64,000 bases of DNA from an uncultured Gemmiger sp. (GTDB taxonomy: Bacteria > Bacillota > Clostridia > Oscillospirales > Ruminococcaceae). The stretch covers positions 98,316 to 162,315 of the forward strand of contig CALXHT010000043.1 in assembly GCA_944388215.1 (NCBI GenBank), written 5' to 3'. Shown here piece after piece: positions 48,020 through 56,298 of the stretch (position 1 is its first letter; each line of letters starts with the position of its first letter). The notes below the pieces were generated by a model that was not told where the DNA came from, did not search any database, and worked only from the letters and a program-made list of their open reading frames with translations. The translations under genes were made by a program, and so were the position numbers.

Positions 48020-50247
48020 TGTTTTTCCGCTGTGGGCGTCACAGCATCCTTCAGCAGATACCGCAGACAGCTGTACCGCAGATTCTGGCGCACATTGTGC
48101 ACCATCTGTTCCACAATCCAGTGACTGCCGGTGAGGATACACAGCTTTCTGGCACGTGTAACTCCGGTATACAGCAGATTGCGGTACCGCAGCCGCGGCG
48201 GCACGTCGGACACCGGCACAATGATGGCCGGGAACTCGGAGCCCTGGCTCTTGTGGATCGTCACGGCATAGGCCGGCTCCAGTTCACTCAGCTGATCGGC
48301 CGAATACACATACTTCCGGTCATCCATCATGACGGTGACCGAGCGGGCCTCGGTATCCACCTCGGTGATGATCCCCAGGTCTCCGTTGTACGCGCCGACG
48401 CCTGCCTCGGCACCGGCGCGCTCAAACGTGATATCGTAATCGTTTTTGATCTGCATGACCTTATCGCCCAGACGCAGGATCTTTGTGCCCTTTTCGCCGC
48501 CCAGCTGCGGTTTTTTCGCAGAAGGGGGGTTCAGAACTTCCTGAAGGCAGCGGTTGAGTTCCACACTGCCGGTAACGCCTTTTTTGGCCGGGCAGAGCAC
48601 CTGGATATCCCGGATCGGATCAAACCCGTATGCCCGGGGCAGACGCTCCGCCACCAGATCGCAGATCAGTTTCTGGCAGGCCTGGCCGTTCTTTTCCATA
48701 ATGAAAAAGTCATCCTTGGCTTCGCCCTTTCGCGGCAGTTCCCCCTGCACAATGCGGTGGGCGTTCTGTACGATCAGGCTTTTCTGTGCCTGGCGGAAAA
48801 TTTCAGTCAGCCGCACCGTGGGCACCACGCCGGCAGAAAGGATCTCTCCCAGAATGTTGCCGGGGCCCACGCTGGGCAGCTGGTCGGCATCGCCCACCAT
48901 GATGATGCGGCAATGATCCCGCGCCGCGGCCAGCAGCGACTGAAACAACTTGACATCCACCATACTCATCTCGTCGAGAATGATGACATCGTATTTCAAA
49001 AGATTTTTCTTGTTGTGAATGAAGCGGACGGCACCGCTGCTGTAATCCACCTCCAAAAGGCGGTGAATGGTGGAGGCTGTATGGTGGGTCAATTCGCTGA
49101 GGCGCTTGGCCGCGCGGCCGGTGGGTGCACAGAGGGCCACCCGGTCACATTCCCCCTCATAGAGGCTCAGAATGGCATTGACGGTGGTGGTCTTGCCGGT
49201 ACCGGGGCCGCCGGTAAGGACCATCACACGGTTGGACAGCGCCATCCGTATGGCTTCCCGCTGCAGCGGCGCATAGGCAAACCCCTGGACAATTTCCAGC
49301 GCCCGGATATTGCTCTCCAGGTTTCTGGGCGGCTGCGTCGGAAAGGTGGAAAGCATCCCCAGCCGCGTGGCAATATCCTCCTCCGCGGCCAGCAAATCCG
49401 GCAGGAACGCATACTCCACATCCTCAAAAGTGCGTGTTTCCACCTCTTCGGACTGCAACAGCTCATCCAGGCCACGCTCCACATCGTCCGGGGTGACCAG
49501 CAGGAATTTGGCCGTAGTTTCCAACAGCTTGTTGCGGGGCAGGCAGGTATGCCCGTTTCCCGCATTGTGGCGCAGCACATAGAGGATACCGGCGGTAATC
49601 CGAAGCCGGCTGGCCAGTTCCACATGCAGGGCTGCGGCAATTTTATCCACGTCCGAAAATTTCAGCTGCAGCGGTTCTCCGCACAGCAGGTAGGGATTCT
49701 GGTTCAGCGCCTCGATGGTATGCGGGCCAAACGCACGATAGGCCGTCACAGCATTCTGGGAGGACAGCCCGAACTGGGCAAACCAGGCAATCACTTCCCG
49801 AACACCATACATCCGACGGAATTCGTTGGAGATGGCCGCCGCCTTCTCCGGGGTGATGCCCTTGATCTCACAAAGCCGCTGCGGTGTCTCGGAGATCACC
49901 GTCAGCACATCCTCCCCGAAGGCTTTGACGATCTTCTTGGCGGTAGCGGGACCAATGTAGGGCAAAACGCCGCTGGACAGATAGCTGAGCAGCCCCGTTG
50001 TATCCTGCGGCAGCTGCATCTCGCAGGATTCAGCGCGGAACTGCTGCCCATAATGGGGATGGTTGACCAGATGCCCATAGGCCGTGATCTGCATGCCGTT
50101 GTCCACACTGCCCACGTTGCCGGCCACCACAATGTCCTGATCGCCCACGTTGACTTCAAAGACTGCGTACCCGGTATCGGCATTTTCGTAGATTCTGTGT
50201 TCCACGACGCCCTCCAGCTTTTGCAGCGGCTGCGCGGTATCTGCCAT
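48016..50247 (-). CDS. recD2: RecD2-type ATP-dependent helicase
   Basis: 743 aa SF1B 5'-to-3' helicase, the RecD form not attached to RecBC. An N-terminal OB-like domain and helix-hairpin-helix region (LSSGVLPYIGPATAKKIV) precede the helicase core: Walker A GGPGTGKT (346-353), LDEMSMVD, GDADQLPSVGPG and AVTIHKSQGSEF. The ATG at 50247 has GGGAGG 7 bases upstream. First gene of the operon, with its own promoter. Confidence 0.94.
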   Translation of the reverse strand: MADTAQPLQKLEGVVEHRIYENADTGYAVFEVNVGDQDIVVAGNVGSVDNGMQITAYGHLVNHPHYGQQFRAESCEMQLPQDTTGLLSYLSSGVLPYIGPATAKKIVKAFGEDVLTVISETPQRLCEIKGITPEKAAAISNEFRRMYGVREVIAWFAQFGLSSQNAVTAYRAFGPHTIEALNQNPYLLCGEPLQLKFSDVDKIAAALHVELASRLRITAGILYVLRHNAGNGHTCLPRNKLLETTAKFLLVTPDDVERGLDELLQSEEVETRTFEDVEYAFLPDLLAAEEDIATRLGMLSTFPTQPPRNLESNIRALEIVQGFAYAPLQREAIRMALSNRVMVLTGGPGTGKTTTVNAILSLYEGECDRVALCAPTGRAAKRLSELTHHTASTIHRLLEVDYSSGAVRFIHNKKNLLKYDVIILDEMSMVDVKLFQSLLAAARDHCRIIMVGDADQLPSVGPGNILGEILSAGVVPTVRLTEIFRQAQKSLIVQNAHRIVQGELPRKGEAKDDFFIMEKNGQACQKLICDLVAERLPRAYGFDPIRDIQVLCPAKKGVTGSVELNRCLQEVLNPPSAKKPQLGGEKGTKILRLGDKVMQIKNDYDITFERAGAEAGVGAYNGDLGIITEVDTEARSVTVMMDDRKYVYSADQLSELEPAYAVTIHKSQGSEFPAIIVPVSDVPPRLRYRNLLYTGVTRARKLCILTGSHWIVEQMVHNVRQNLRYSCLRYLLKDAVTPTAEKQ

Positions 50248-50288
50248 GGTCCCACCTCCCTTCGGCACACTTCCACAATATCCTTTAT

Positions 50289-50317
50289 ATTATACCCCAA
50301 CTGCCTGTATTTGGCAA
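50289..50317 (-). promoter_or_regulatory. Promoter for recD2 operon
   Basis: TTGCCA (50317-50312), 17-bp spacer, TATAAT (50294-50289), directly after the metK terminator. Confidence 0.82.
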
Positions 50318-50320
50318 ACC

Positions 50321-50350
50321 AAAAAAGCGCAGGGCACGCCCTGCGCTTTT
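50321..50350 (-). terminator. Terminator after metK
   Basis: Stem AAAAGCGCAGGGC / GCCCTGCGCTTTT with a 2-base loop, then two more T residues on the minus strand. Confidence 0.92.
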
Positions 50351-50373
50351 GTTGTATTTCCATAGGATACCGA

Positions 50374-51519
50374 TCAGTGCAGCGCTGCTTTCAGTGCCTC
50401 CACCCGGTCGGTGTTTTCCCACTTGACACCCAGATCTTCCCGGCCCATGTGGCCGTAGGCAGCCAGGTTGCGATAGATGGGTTTGCGCAGATCCAGGTCG
50501 CGGATGATAGCGGCCGGACGCAGATCAAACACCTTCTTGACGGCTTCCTCAATCTGATTGTCCGCCACCGTGCCGGTGCCGAAGGTGTCCACCATGATGG
50601 AGACCGGTTCCGCCACGCCGATGGCGTAGGCAAGCTCCACCTCACACTTTTTGGCCAGCCCGGCTGCCACAATATTCTTGGCAACCCAGCGCGCCGCGTA
50701 AGCGGCGGAACGGTCCACCTTGCTGGGGTCCTTGCCGCTGAAAGCGCCGCCTCCGTGACGGGCATAACCGCCGTAGGTATCCACAATGATCTTGCGACCG
50801 GTCAGGCCGGTATCGCCCTGGGGACCGCCTACCACAAAACGCCCGGTGGGATTGATGTAATACTTGGTGTGCTCGTCCAGCATTTCGGCGGGAATTACCT
50901 TTTCAATCACTTCCCGCTTGATGTCGGCATGGAGCTGTTCCTGGCTGATTTCCGGGCTGTGCTGGCTGGAGATGACCACCGCGTCCACACGCACCGGCTT
51001 GCCGTCGTCGTACTCCACGGTAACCTGGCTCTTGCCGTCCGGACGCAGGTATTCCAGCAGACCGCTCTTGCGCACCTCGGTGAGTCGCTTGGCCAGTTTG
51101 TGGGCCAGGCTGATGGGCAGCGGCATCAGTTCCGGGGTCTCGTCGCAGGCATATCCGAACATCATGCCCTGGTCACCGGCGCCGGCCACCTCATCGTTGG
51201 TGCCCAGCGCAATGTCGGGGCTCTGGCCGTCGATGTTGACGATGACACCGCAGGTATCGCAGTCAAACCCATACTTGGCACGGTCATACCCGATGGAACG
51301 GATGACATCCCGGGCCGTCTCGGCAATATCCACATAGCAGCTGGTGGTGATCTCGCCCATAATGTGGACAAGACCCGTGGAGCAGGTGGTCTCACAGGCA
51401 ACGCGGGCATCGGGGTCCTGCTTCAGGATTTCATCCAGAATGGCATCGGAAATCTGATCGCAGATTTTGTCGGGATGTCCTTCGGTCACCGACTCCGAAG
51501 TGAAAAGAACTTTGGACAT
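50374..51519 (-). CDS. metK: S-adenosylmethionine synthetase
   Basis: Makes SAM from methionine and ATP. 381 aa with [53 protein letters not shown], all signature motifs. GGGAGG lies 9 bases before the ATG. It is alone behind a SAM-I riboswitch, so its product shuts off its own transcription. Confidence 0.97.
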   Translation of the reverse strand: MSKVLFTSESVTEGHPDKICDQISDAILDEILKQDPDARVACETTCSTGLVHIMGEITTSCYVDIAETARDVIRSIGYDRAKYGFDCDTCGVIVNIDGQSPDIALGTNDEVAGAGDQGMMFGYACDETPELMPLPISLAHKLAKRLTEVRKSGLLEYLRPDGKSQVTVEYDDGKPVRVDAVVISSQHSPEISQEQLHADIKREVIEKVIPAEMLDEHTKYYINPTGRFVVGGPQGDTGLTGRKIIVDTYGGYARHGGGAFSGKDPSKVDRSAAYAARWVAKNIVAAGLAKKCEVELAYAIGVAEPVSIMVDTFGTGTVADNQIEEAVKKVFDLRPAAIIRDLDLRKPIYRNLAAYGHMGREDLGVKWENTDRVEALKAALH

Positions 51520-51569
51520 ACGAAAAAGCCTCCCTTATAAATGTAAGCAGAAGCGCAACTGACGAGAAC

Positions 51570-51598
51570 AAAAAACGCGCAGCCAAAAGACTGCGCGC
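51570..51598 (-). terminator. Riboswitch expression-platform terminator, metK
   Basis: Stem CGCGCAG / CTGCGCG with loop TCTTTTGG, then TTTTTT on the minus strand, 3' of the SAM-I aptamer. Confidence 0.85.
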
Positions 51599-51603
51599 TG
51601 ACG

Positions 51604-51698
51604 CTTATCTTTCGGTTCCCCGCAGGAATTGGCACCTTGCACATCTGTGTAGGTTGTCGGGCTTCACAGGGCCTGTTCCCTCTGCCGCTCTTGATAAG
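51604..51698 (-). ncRNA. SAM-I riboswitch (S-box)
   Basis: 95-nt aptamer. P1 arms CTTATC and GATAAG close it. Conserved blocks are present: AGAGCGGCAGAGGGA, GCCCTGTGAAGCCCGACAAC (kink-turn and core, within limit) and AAGGTGCCAATTCC. With the following terminator this is a transcriptional OFF switch for metK. Confidence 0.95.
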
Positions 51699-51720
51699 TT
51701 GCTATTCTGTTGTAGGACGC

Positions 51721-51749
51721 ATTATAGCACAAGGCTTTTCTCACGTCAA
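51721..51749 (-). promoter_or_regulatory. Promoter for metK riboswitch transcript
   Basis: TTGACG (51749-51744), 17-bp spacer, TATAAT (51726-51721). Predicted start is about 15 bases before the aptamer. Confidence 0.85.
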
Positions 51750-51796
51750 GAGGGATTCCCACCGTTTCTGCGTTCTTTTTGCACCGCGGGACCCTC

Positions 51797-52396
51797 TCAG
51801 TGCCGGCCGTGCAGAATGGGAGACAGCGGCTTGTAAATCAGGAAGCAGAGAACGGCATCCACAAGGCCTTTGACGAGGGTAAAGGGCATATTGAAAACCA
51901 ACAGGCATTCCAGCAGACCGTTGGTACCGGGGCGCAGTTCCTGATAGGCGGCAATGATGGCGTCGATGCCGCCAAACATAGCCGCATAGACCGGATAGCT
52001 CAGGAAATAGTTCACCGGCACGCTGATCACCGCCATGACGATGGCTCCGATCAGGCAGCCCGCCACGGCGCCCTTGCGTGTTTTGTGCAAGCGGTAGATC
52101 ACGCCGGCCGTGCCCACAAAGAACGCGCCCAGCAGGAAATTGCACAGTTCCCCGATACCGCCCGTGGAGCCGTGGAAGATCAGATTCAGCAGGTTCTTCA
52201 CAAAGCAGACGGCAACGCCATACACAGGGCCCAGGCTGAAGGATGCCAGCAGCGCCGGCAGCTCCGACACGTCCATCTTGACAAAGGAAGGGATGAACAT
52301 GGGCAGGCTGAAGTCCAGAAACATCAGCACCGTGGCGATTGCGCAGAGCATGGCAGTCACCGTAAGTTCGCGGACATGGTTGTGTGTTTTGGTCAT
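51797..52396 (-). CDS. ribU: ECF transporter S component, RibU-like riboflavin transporter
   Basis: 199 aa, about six membrane helices. The N-terminus has ELTVTAMLCAIATVLMFLDF and the middle has VSELPALLASFSLGPVYGV, typical of RibU substrate-binding subunits. It works with shared EcfA/EcfT energy proteins, not in this window. The FMN riboswitch upstream strongly supports riboflavin as substrate. GGGAGG lies 8 bases before the ATG, and a complementary sequence upstream can mask it. Confidence 0.9.
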   Translation of the reverse strand: MTKTHNHVRELTVTAMLCAIATVLMFLDFSLPMFIPSFVKMDVSELPALLASFSLGPVYGVAVCFVKNLLNLIFHGSTGGIGELCNFLLGAFFVGTAGVIYRLHKTRKGAVAGCLIGAIVMAVISVPVNYFLSYPVYAAMFGGIDAIIAAYQELRPGTNGLLECLLVFNMPFTLVKGLVDAVLCFLIYKPLSPILHGRH

Positions 52397-52404
52397 GAGA
52401 TTTT

Positions 52405-52460
52405 CCTCCCGTAAAATGGTTTGCGAAAGCTGATTCGTTCCTGATCAAACTGACGGGAGG
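52405..52460 (-). promoter_or_regulatory. Possible Shine-Dalgarno sequestering stem before ribU
   Basis: The ribU ribosome site ACGGGAGG (52412-52405) is perfectly complementary to CCTCCCGT 40 bases upstream (52460-52453). A stem of 8 bp can hide the ribosome site. Confidence 0.55.
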
Positions 52461-52481
52461 CTGGTTATGCTTGCTGCCGGC

Positions 52482-52520
52482 AAAACAAAAGCCCTGTTGC
52501 CGATAGGTACAGCAACAGGG
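52482..52520 (-). terminator. Riboswitch terminator before ribU
   Basis: Stem CCCTGTTGC / GCAACAGGG with an 11-base loop, then CTTTTGTTTT on the minus strand, between the FMN aptamer and ribU. Confidence 0.88.
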
Positions 52521-52545
52521 CCAAAAAGCATAGCAAACAGCTTTC

Positions 52546-52677
52546 CGTTTCTTGCATCCGGACTATACCGTCGGCCCCGGAATCACACCGGATCAGCGGC
52601 TGCCCAAGCAGCCGGTCGCGGGCTTACGGTCCAATGAACCGTTTACCGCCGGTGGGGAATTGCACCCCGCCCTGAAA
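52546..52677 (-). ncRNA. FMN riboswitch (RFN element)
   Basis: About 130 nt. Conserved blocks in order on the minus strand: GGGCGGGGTGCAATTCCC, ACCGGCGGTAAAC, AAGCCCGCGA, GATCCGGTGTGATTCCGG, GCCGACGGTATAGTCCGGAT. These match the six-stem RFN consensus. It should repress ribU when FMN is plentiful. The ends are approximate. Confidence 0.95.
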
Positions 52678-52695
52678 CAGACTTTCTACCTGCAT

Positions 52696-52723
52696 AGTAT
52701 AGCACAGGTTTTACAAATTGCAA
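52696..52723 (-). promoter_or_regulatory. Promoter for ribU
   Basis: TTGCAA (52723-52718), 16-bp spacer, TATACT (52701-52696), about 20 bp before the FMN aptamer. Confidence 0.7.
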
Positions 52724-52739
52724 GAGGGTATGGTATAAT
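52711..52739 (+). promoter_or_regulatory. Promoter for mscS
   Basis: TTACAA (52711-52716), 17-bp spacer, TATAAT (52734-52739). The -35 region overlaps that of the ribU promoter on the other strand. Confidence 0.75.
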
Positions 52740-52777
52740 ATTTCTGTCAAACATCTGCAAACATAGGGAGCGTCACT

Positions 52778-53833
52778 ATGCAAGAATTTGCCTTCAGCCT
52801 CGTGCTGGATCTTCTGCCCGCCGTCCTTTTGCTGGTGGGCGCACTGGTCCTTCCCCTTCTGTATACCCGCATCATCCGCCGGATTCTGAACCGATTGCAC
52901 GGACATCTGACCGAATGGCTGTATATTCTGTTTGACAGCTATGTACAGCCCACCGCCTTCATTCTGCGCACTGTGCTTTTGTACCTTGCCCTGGTGGTGG
53001 TGCCGTTTTCCTTCAATTCCCCTACCTATCTTGCGGTGCTGCGCGTACTTCTGGACCTGGCGCTGACCTTTTTCATCGGACTGGGCGCCTGGCGTGCCGC
53101 CCCCATGTGCCGTCTGCTGCTGCGCAGCGCCCAGAACAAGCTGGACCTGACCACCAACAACACCATGGGCCGCTTCTTCGAGAACATCTTCCGGGCACTG
53201 GTGGCCATCTTTACGGGCATCGCCATGCTGGACCATCTGGGGGTGCCGGTCACTGGTCTGCTGACCGGCGCCGGCGTTGCCGGACTGGCCGTTTCCCTGG
53301 CCGCCCAGTCCACCCTCTCCAACCTGATCGCCGGCATCACCCTGGTTCTGGAACACCCCTTCGGCATCGGGGACTACGTGATCCTGGGTTCCTCCGAGGG
53401 CACCGTGGAGGACATTTCCTTCCGTTCCACCCGCATCCGCACCACCGACAATGTGGCTGTCACCATCGAAAATTCCAAGGTATGTTCGGAATATATCCAG
53501 AACTGCAACCAGCGCAGCAGCCGGCTGTGGCAGTTCACACTGGGCCTGACCTATGACACCACTCGTGCGCAGCTGGACACCGTCTGCCGTGACCTTACAG
53601 AGTTTCTGAACGCCCAGCCCACCGTGCAGCCCGGCACTGTGACCGCCACGGTAGATAAATTCAACGATTACAGCATCGATATTCTTGTGCGGGTCTACCT
53701 TACGACGCTGCCTTACGGTGATTTTCTGCGGGAAAGAAGCCGTCTGAATCTGGAGATCATGGACCTGGTGGCCAAAAACGGCTGCAGTTTTGCTTTCCCC
53801 ACCACCACGCTGGATATGCCTGCCAAAAGCTGA
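52778..53833 (+). CDS. mscS: MscS-family mechanosensitive ion channel
   Basis: Opens under membrane tension to release solutes. 351 aa, with membrane segments at about 8-30, 55-78, 85-105 and the pore helix region 150-195 (GVPVTGLLTGAGVAGLAVSL, then AQSTLSNLIAGI). PFGIGDYVILGSSEGTVEDISFRSTRIRT (in two parts) is the start of the beta domain. GGGAG lies 8 bases before the ATG. Monocistronic, with a terminator. Confidence 0.92.
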   Translation: MQEFAFSLVLDLLPAVLLLVGALVLPLLYTRIIRRILNRLHGHLTEWLYILFDSYVQPTAFILRTVLLYLALVVVPFSFNSPTYLAVLRVLLDLALTFFIGLGAWRAAPMCRLLLRSAQNKLDLTTNNTMGRFFENIFRALVAIFTGIAMLDHLGVPVTGLLTGAGVAGLAVSLAAQSTLSNLIAGITLVLEHPFGIGDYVILGSSEGTVEDISFRSTRIRTTDNVAVTIENSKVCSEYIQNCNQRSSRLWQFTLGLTYDTTRAQLDTVCRDLTEFLNAQPTVQPGTVTATVDKFNDYSIDILVRVYLTTLPYGDFLRERSRLNLEIMDLVAKNGCSFAFPTTTLDMPAKS

Positions 53834-53855
53834 TTTTTTCTTTTGGCAACAAATG

Positions 53856-53893
53856 TACCCCGACGGTTCTTTGCGAACCGCCGGGGTATTTTT
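53856..53893. terminator. Bidirectional terminator after mscS and the thiol-like operon
   Basis: Stem TACCCCGACGGTTC / GAACCGCCGGGGTA (one mismatch) with loop TTTGC, then TTTTTATGG on the plus strand. On the minus strand it follows the lipoprotein stop codon. Confidence 0.85.
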
Positions 53894-54377
53894 ATGGATT
53901 TTTCGAGATGCCATCCCGCTGGCAGGTCACGATCATGGTGTCCGTCCCTGCCTGCGTGGTGATGACAAATTCATAATTGTACACGGTATCCAGCCGGTAT
54001 TGCAGGCTGCCGTCCTCCTGCCGGGTAGCTATGTAATCGAGGTCCGGCTGCGGCAGTACCTTGTCGTAATACAAATACAGTGTATCGATGTTTTCCACAA
54101 AACGCAGCTGTACCTCTTCCTGGGAGACGCCCCGCAGCGTCACCACCGGAATGCCTTTTGTCTGCAGAGCCGGCTTCTGAACCCAGGGATCGCTGCTGTC
54201 CCGGTCCAATGTGTAATACACATCCTCTGTCCCCAGCAGTTCACAGTTACTCAGTTCCATCTGTACGCCGGTTTCCGGCAGCTGCTCCGACCAGACCGGT
54301 GTGGTATCCACCTTGGCCGACATGCAGCCCACCAGTACAGCCAGACACAGCGGTGCAAGACAAATGCTTTTTTTCAT
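53892..54377 (-). CDS. Putative lipoprotein of unknown function
   Basis: 161 aa. MKKSICLAPLCLAVLVGCMSAK is a type II signal peptide with lipobox LVGC; C18 would be lipidated. The mature part is polar, probably beta-rich, with no motif I recognise. The ATG at 54377 has GGAG 9 bases upstream. It begins 13 bp after the DinB-like gene and seems to end that operon. Confidence 0.72.
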   Translation of the reverse strand: MKKSICLAPLCLAVLVGCMSAKVDTTPVWSEQLPETGVQMELSNCELLGTEDVYYTLDRDSSDPWVQKPALQTKGIPVVTLRGVSQEEVQLRFVENIDTLYLYYDKVLPQPDLDYIATRQEDGSLQYRLDTVYNYEFVITTQAGTDTMIVTCQRDGISKNP

Positions 54378-54390
54378 TACGTTTTTCTCC

Positions 54391-54912
54391 CTATCGGTAA
54401 GGATCATACGGCGGGCGTGGGAACTCATCCCCCGGTTCCAGTGTGCGCGGGCACAACCCGATTTCCGACACAATGAACCCCATCAGCATCCCCAAATGCA
54501 GGTGCAGATGGCGGTATTGCGACAGGATCAGCGTAAACCGCGTCCACTCGCAGTTTTCCGGCCGCTGCAGAAGATCTTCATCATGGAGTGAAGTCAAATA
54601 CAGGGACAGTTTCGCCTTGATGGTATAGAAATAATCGTCCATCTGTTTGCGGTCCAGATGAGCGGCCGGATAAATATCCAGCTCCTGCAGATCCGGCGTA
54701 TGGATGGGCGGCTCCACAAAATCATTGGCCTTCGGGTTGATAAACCACTGATCCAGGCTGTGCAGCATATGGTACAGATGCTGCCATAAGGGCGAGCCGC
54801 CGTAATGCTTGTCCCACATTTCATCGGGAATGCAGTCCATCACATTCTGGGTCTCCCACAGGGCGCGGACCGTCATCTCGGTAATTACCGCATGATAGGA
54901 TGTCTCTCGCAC
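54391..54912 (-). CDS. DinB-fold protein, possible thiol-dependent enzyme
   Basis: About 173 aa, four-helix bundle of the DinB/YfiT type. Candidate metal His are H48 (LYHMLHSLDQWF) and H135 and H139 (YRHLHLHLGML). DinB-fold proteins include bacillithiol and mycothiol S-transferases and the DinB domain of EgtB, all tied to low-molecular-weight thiols. Start: GTG at 54912 with AGGGGG 8 bases upstream; a GTG at 54921 is possible. It lies in a likely operon with two ligase genes of gamma-glutamyl type. Confidence 0.65.
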   Translation of the reverse strand: MRETSYHAVITEMTVRALWETQNVMDCIPDEMWDKHYGGSPLWQHLYHMLHSLDQWFINPKANDFVEPPIHTPDLQELDIYPAAHLDRKQMDDYFYTIKAKLSLYLTSLHDEDLLQRPENCEWTRFTLILSQYRHLHLHLGMLMGFIVSEIGLCPRTLEPGDEFPRPPYDPYR

Positions 54913-54963
54913 GCAGTCCACCCCCTTTTTTCTTGGAGGTAGTATGCCTGCCCTGTAGAAGGT

Positions 54964-56298
54964 TTATTCGTCCACCAGCAATGTGGGCAGCGTCTTTTCG
55001 CTGTACTGGCTGGAGATGATGGGGCTCAGCGAAACGCGGGAATAGATCCCCTGCGCCACACCGTCATACACATACACACCGGTGAGATTGTAATACCGGT
55101 TTCTGCCGAAGGTACCGTCCGTACCGATGCCGTAGTTTTCCGTCACAAAGGGCCGGTAGAATTCCTGCAGCAGATAGCCTTCCAGCGGTGTGGACCGCAC
55201 AATGGCTTCCCATTCCTCGCTGGTGCACTCCACACCGGCATGCACGCCGCGTGAAGCATAGGAATCCAGCGGTTTCAGAATCCAGGCATTCTTGTCGGCC
55301 AGCACACGGGGAATATCCGAGGCCGCGAAAGTCTTGGTCAGCGGCACATGGGCATCCACAAACGCCCGCTCCTCCGCAGTGAGCAAAGTCTGCGTCTGCG
55401 GCTCGTGCAGGATGCGGAAAATCGTCTTGTTGTGAACCAGCTGGGTATGGAAATCCCCCACCAGCAGCACCGCATCATCCCGCACGGCCGCCAGCAGCGG
55501 ACCGCATTCCGCATACCGCTCCAGGATATCGCTGGTGACGGCGCGGCGATAGATGGCATCGATTTTGTGCCCGCCGGGGCCATAGAGCACCTTCTCCTCG
55601 GCATTGTAACGCAGGCTCCGCAGGTCGCAGACCTCCGCAGGTACGCCCTGCTCCACAAAAAAGCCCTGGAACACCTCAAACTCATTGACGGTACCGCAAT
55701 CCATGAAATCCACAATGGCCACGTAAGGGAGCTGGTCAGTATGGCGGGCACGCTGATACACAGCGCACAGCGTTCTGACCCAGCTTTCAAACAGCTCACA
55801 GGTCCGGGTGGTGTGGGCAGCACGGAAATTGCGGTATACCGTGGAGAGCTGCTGAGCCAGGTTCAGTTCCCGGTCCTCGTTCATGGCACTGGTGCCGTCG
55901 GTGTTGAACTCACAGTATTTGTAAGCGCCGGTCTGCTCATTGTAGAAGAAGTCAATGCGTGCCATCGGCAGCAGCGACACCGCAGGGTCGGCGCGCAGGA
56001 TCAGCTCCTCCGCCACCTTGTCAAATCCAAACAGTGCCCGATACGCGGGATCCCGATAGTACGCTCCCATCACCTTGCCCAGGATGCCGTACAGTGTGCG
56101 GATATCCTCCGCGAACCGCCTGAACACTTTTTCGGTAAACAGCTTGGGCATATAGCAGGTGCGCACATACTCTCCGTGGTGAATGGCAGTGGAGGCCTTC
56201 ATGTATTCGGTGATCTCGTCGAATTCCCGGGCAAGCCGCTCCGGGTCGGAGGCGGCCGCCGTCAGATACGCTTCGTTCAAGGTCTGCAAATCAGTCAT
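54964..56298 (-). CDS. Permuted ATP-grasp ligase, glutathionylspermidine-synthase-like
   Basis: 444 aa. Residues 113-145 hold ARIDFFY...YKYCEFNTDGTSAMNED, which resembles the RxDF...EYNADTPT block of glutathionylspermidine-synthase-type ATP-grasp enzymes. About residues 340-365 hold WILKPLDSYASRGVHAG, the nucleotide-binding lysine and glycine-rich loop. Such enzymes join a carboxylate to an amine with ATP. Overlap with the upstream GCS2-type gene is 8 bp. The exact substrate is unknown. Confidence 0.7.
   Translation of the reverse strand: MTDLQTLNEAYLTAAASDPERLAREFDEITEYMKASTAIHHGEYVRTCYMPKLFTEKVFRRFAEDIRTLYGILGKVMGAYYRDPAYRALFGFDKVAEELILRADPAVSLLPMARIDFFYNEQTGAYKYCEFNTDGTSAMNEDRELNLAQQLSTVYRNFRAAHTTRTCELFESWVRTLCAVYQRARHTDQLPYVAIVDFMDCGTVNEFEVFQGFFVEQGVPAEVCDLRSLRYNAEEKVLYGPGGHKIDAIYRRAVTSDILERYAECGPLLAAVRDDAVLLVGDFHTQLVHNKTIFRILHEPQTQTLLTAEERAFVDAHVPLTKTFAASDIPRVLADKNAWILKPLDSYASRGVHAGVECTSEEWEAIVRSTPLEGYLLQEFYRPFVTENYGIGTDGTFGRNRYYNLTGVYVYDGVAQGIYSRVSLSPIISSQYSEKTLPTLLVDE

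Noticed and set aside
47491..51540. A 1349-codon open frame on the plus strand
   Set aside because: It is antisense to comF, recD2 and metK, which have clear motifs and ribosome sites. Long antisense frames are common in GC-rich coding DNA. The same holds for frames at 7056-9464, 11571-14408 and 14510-16579.
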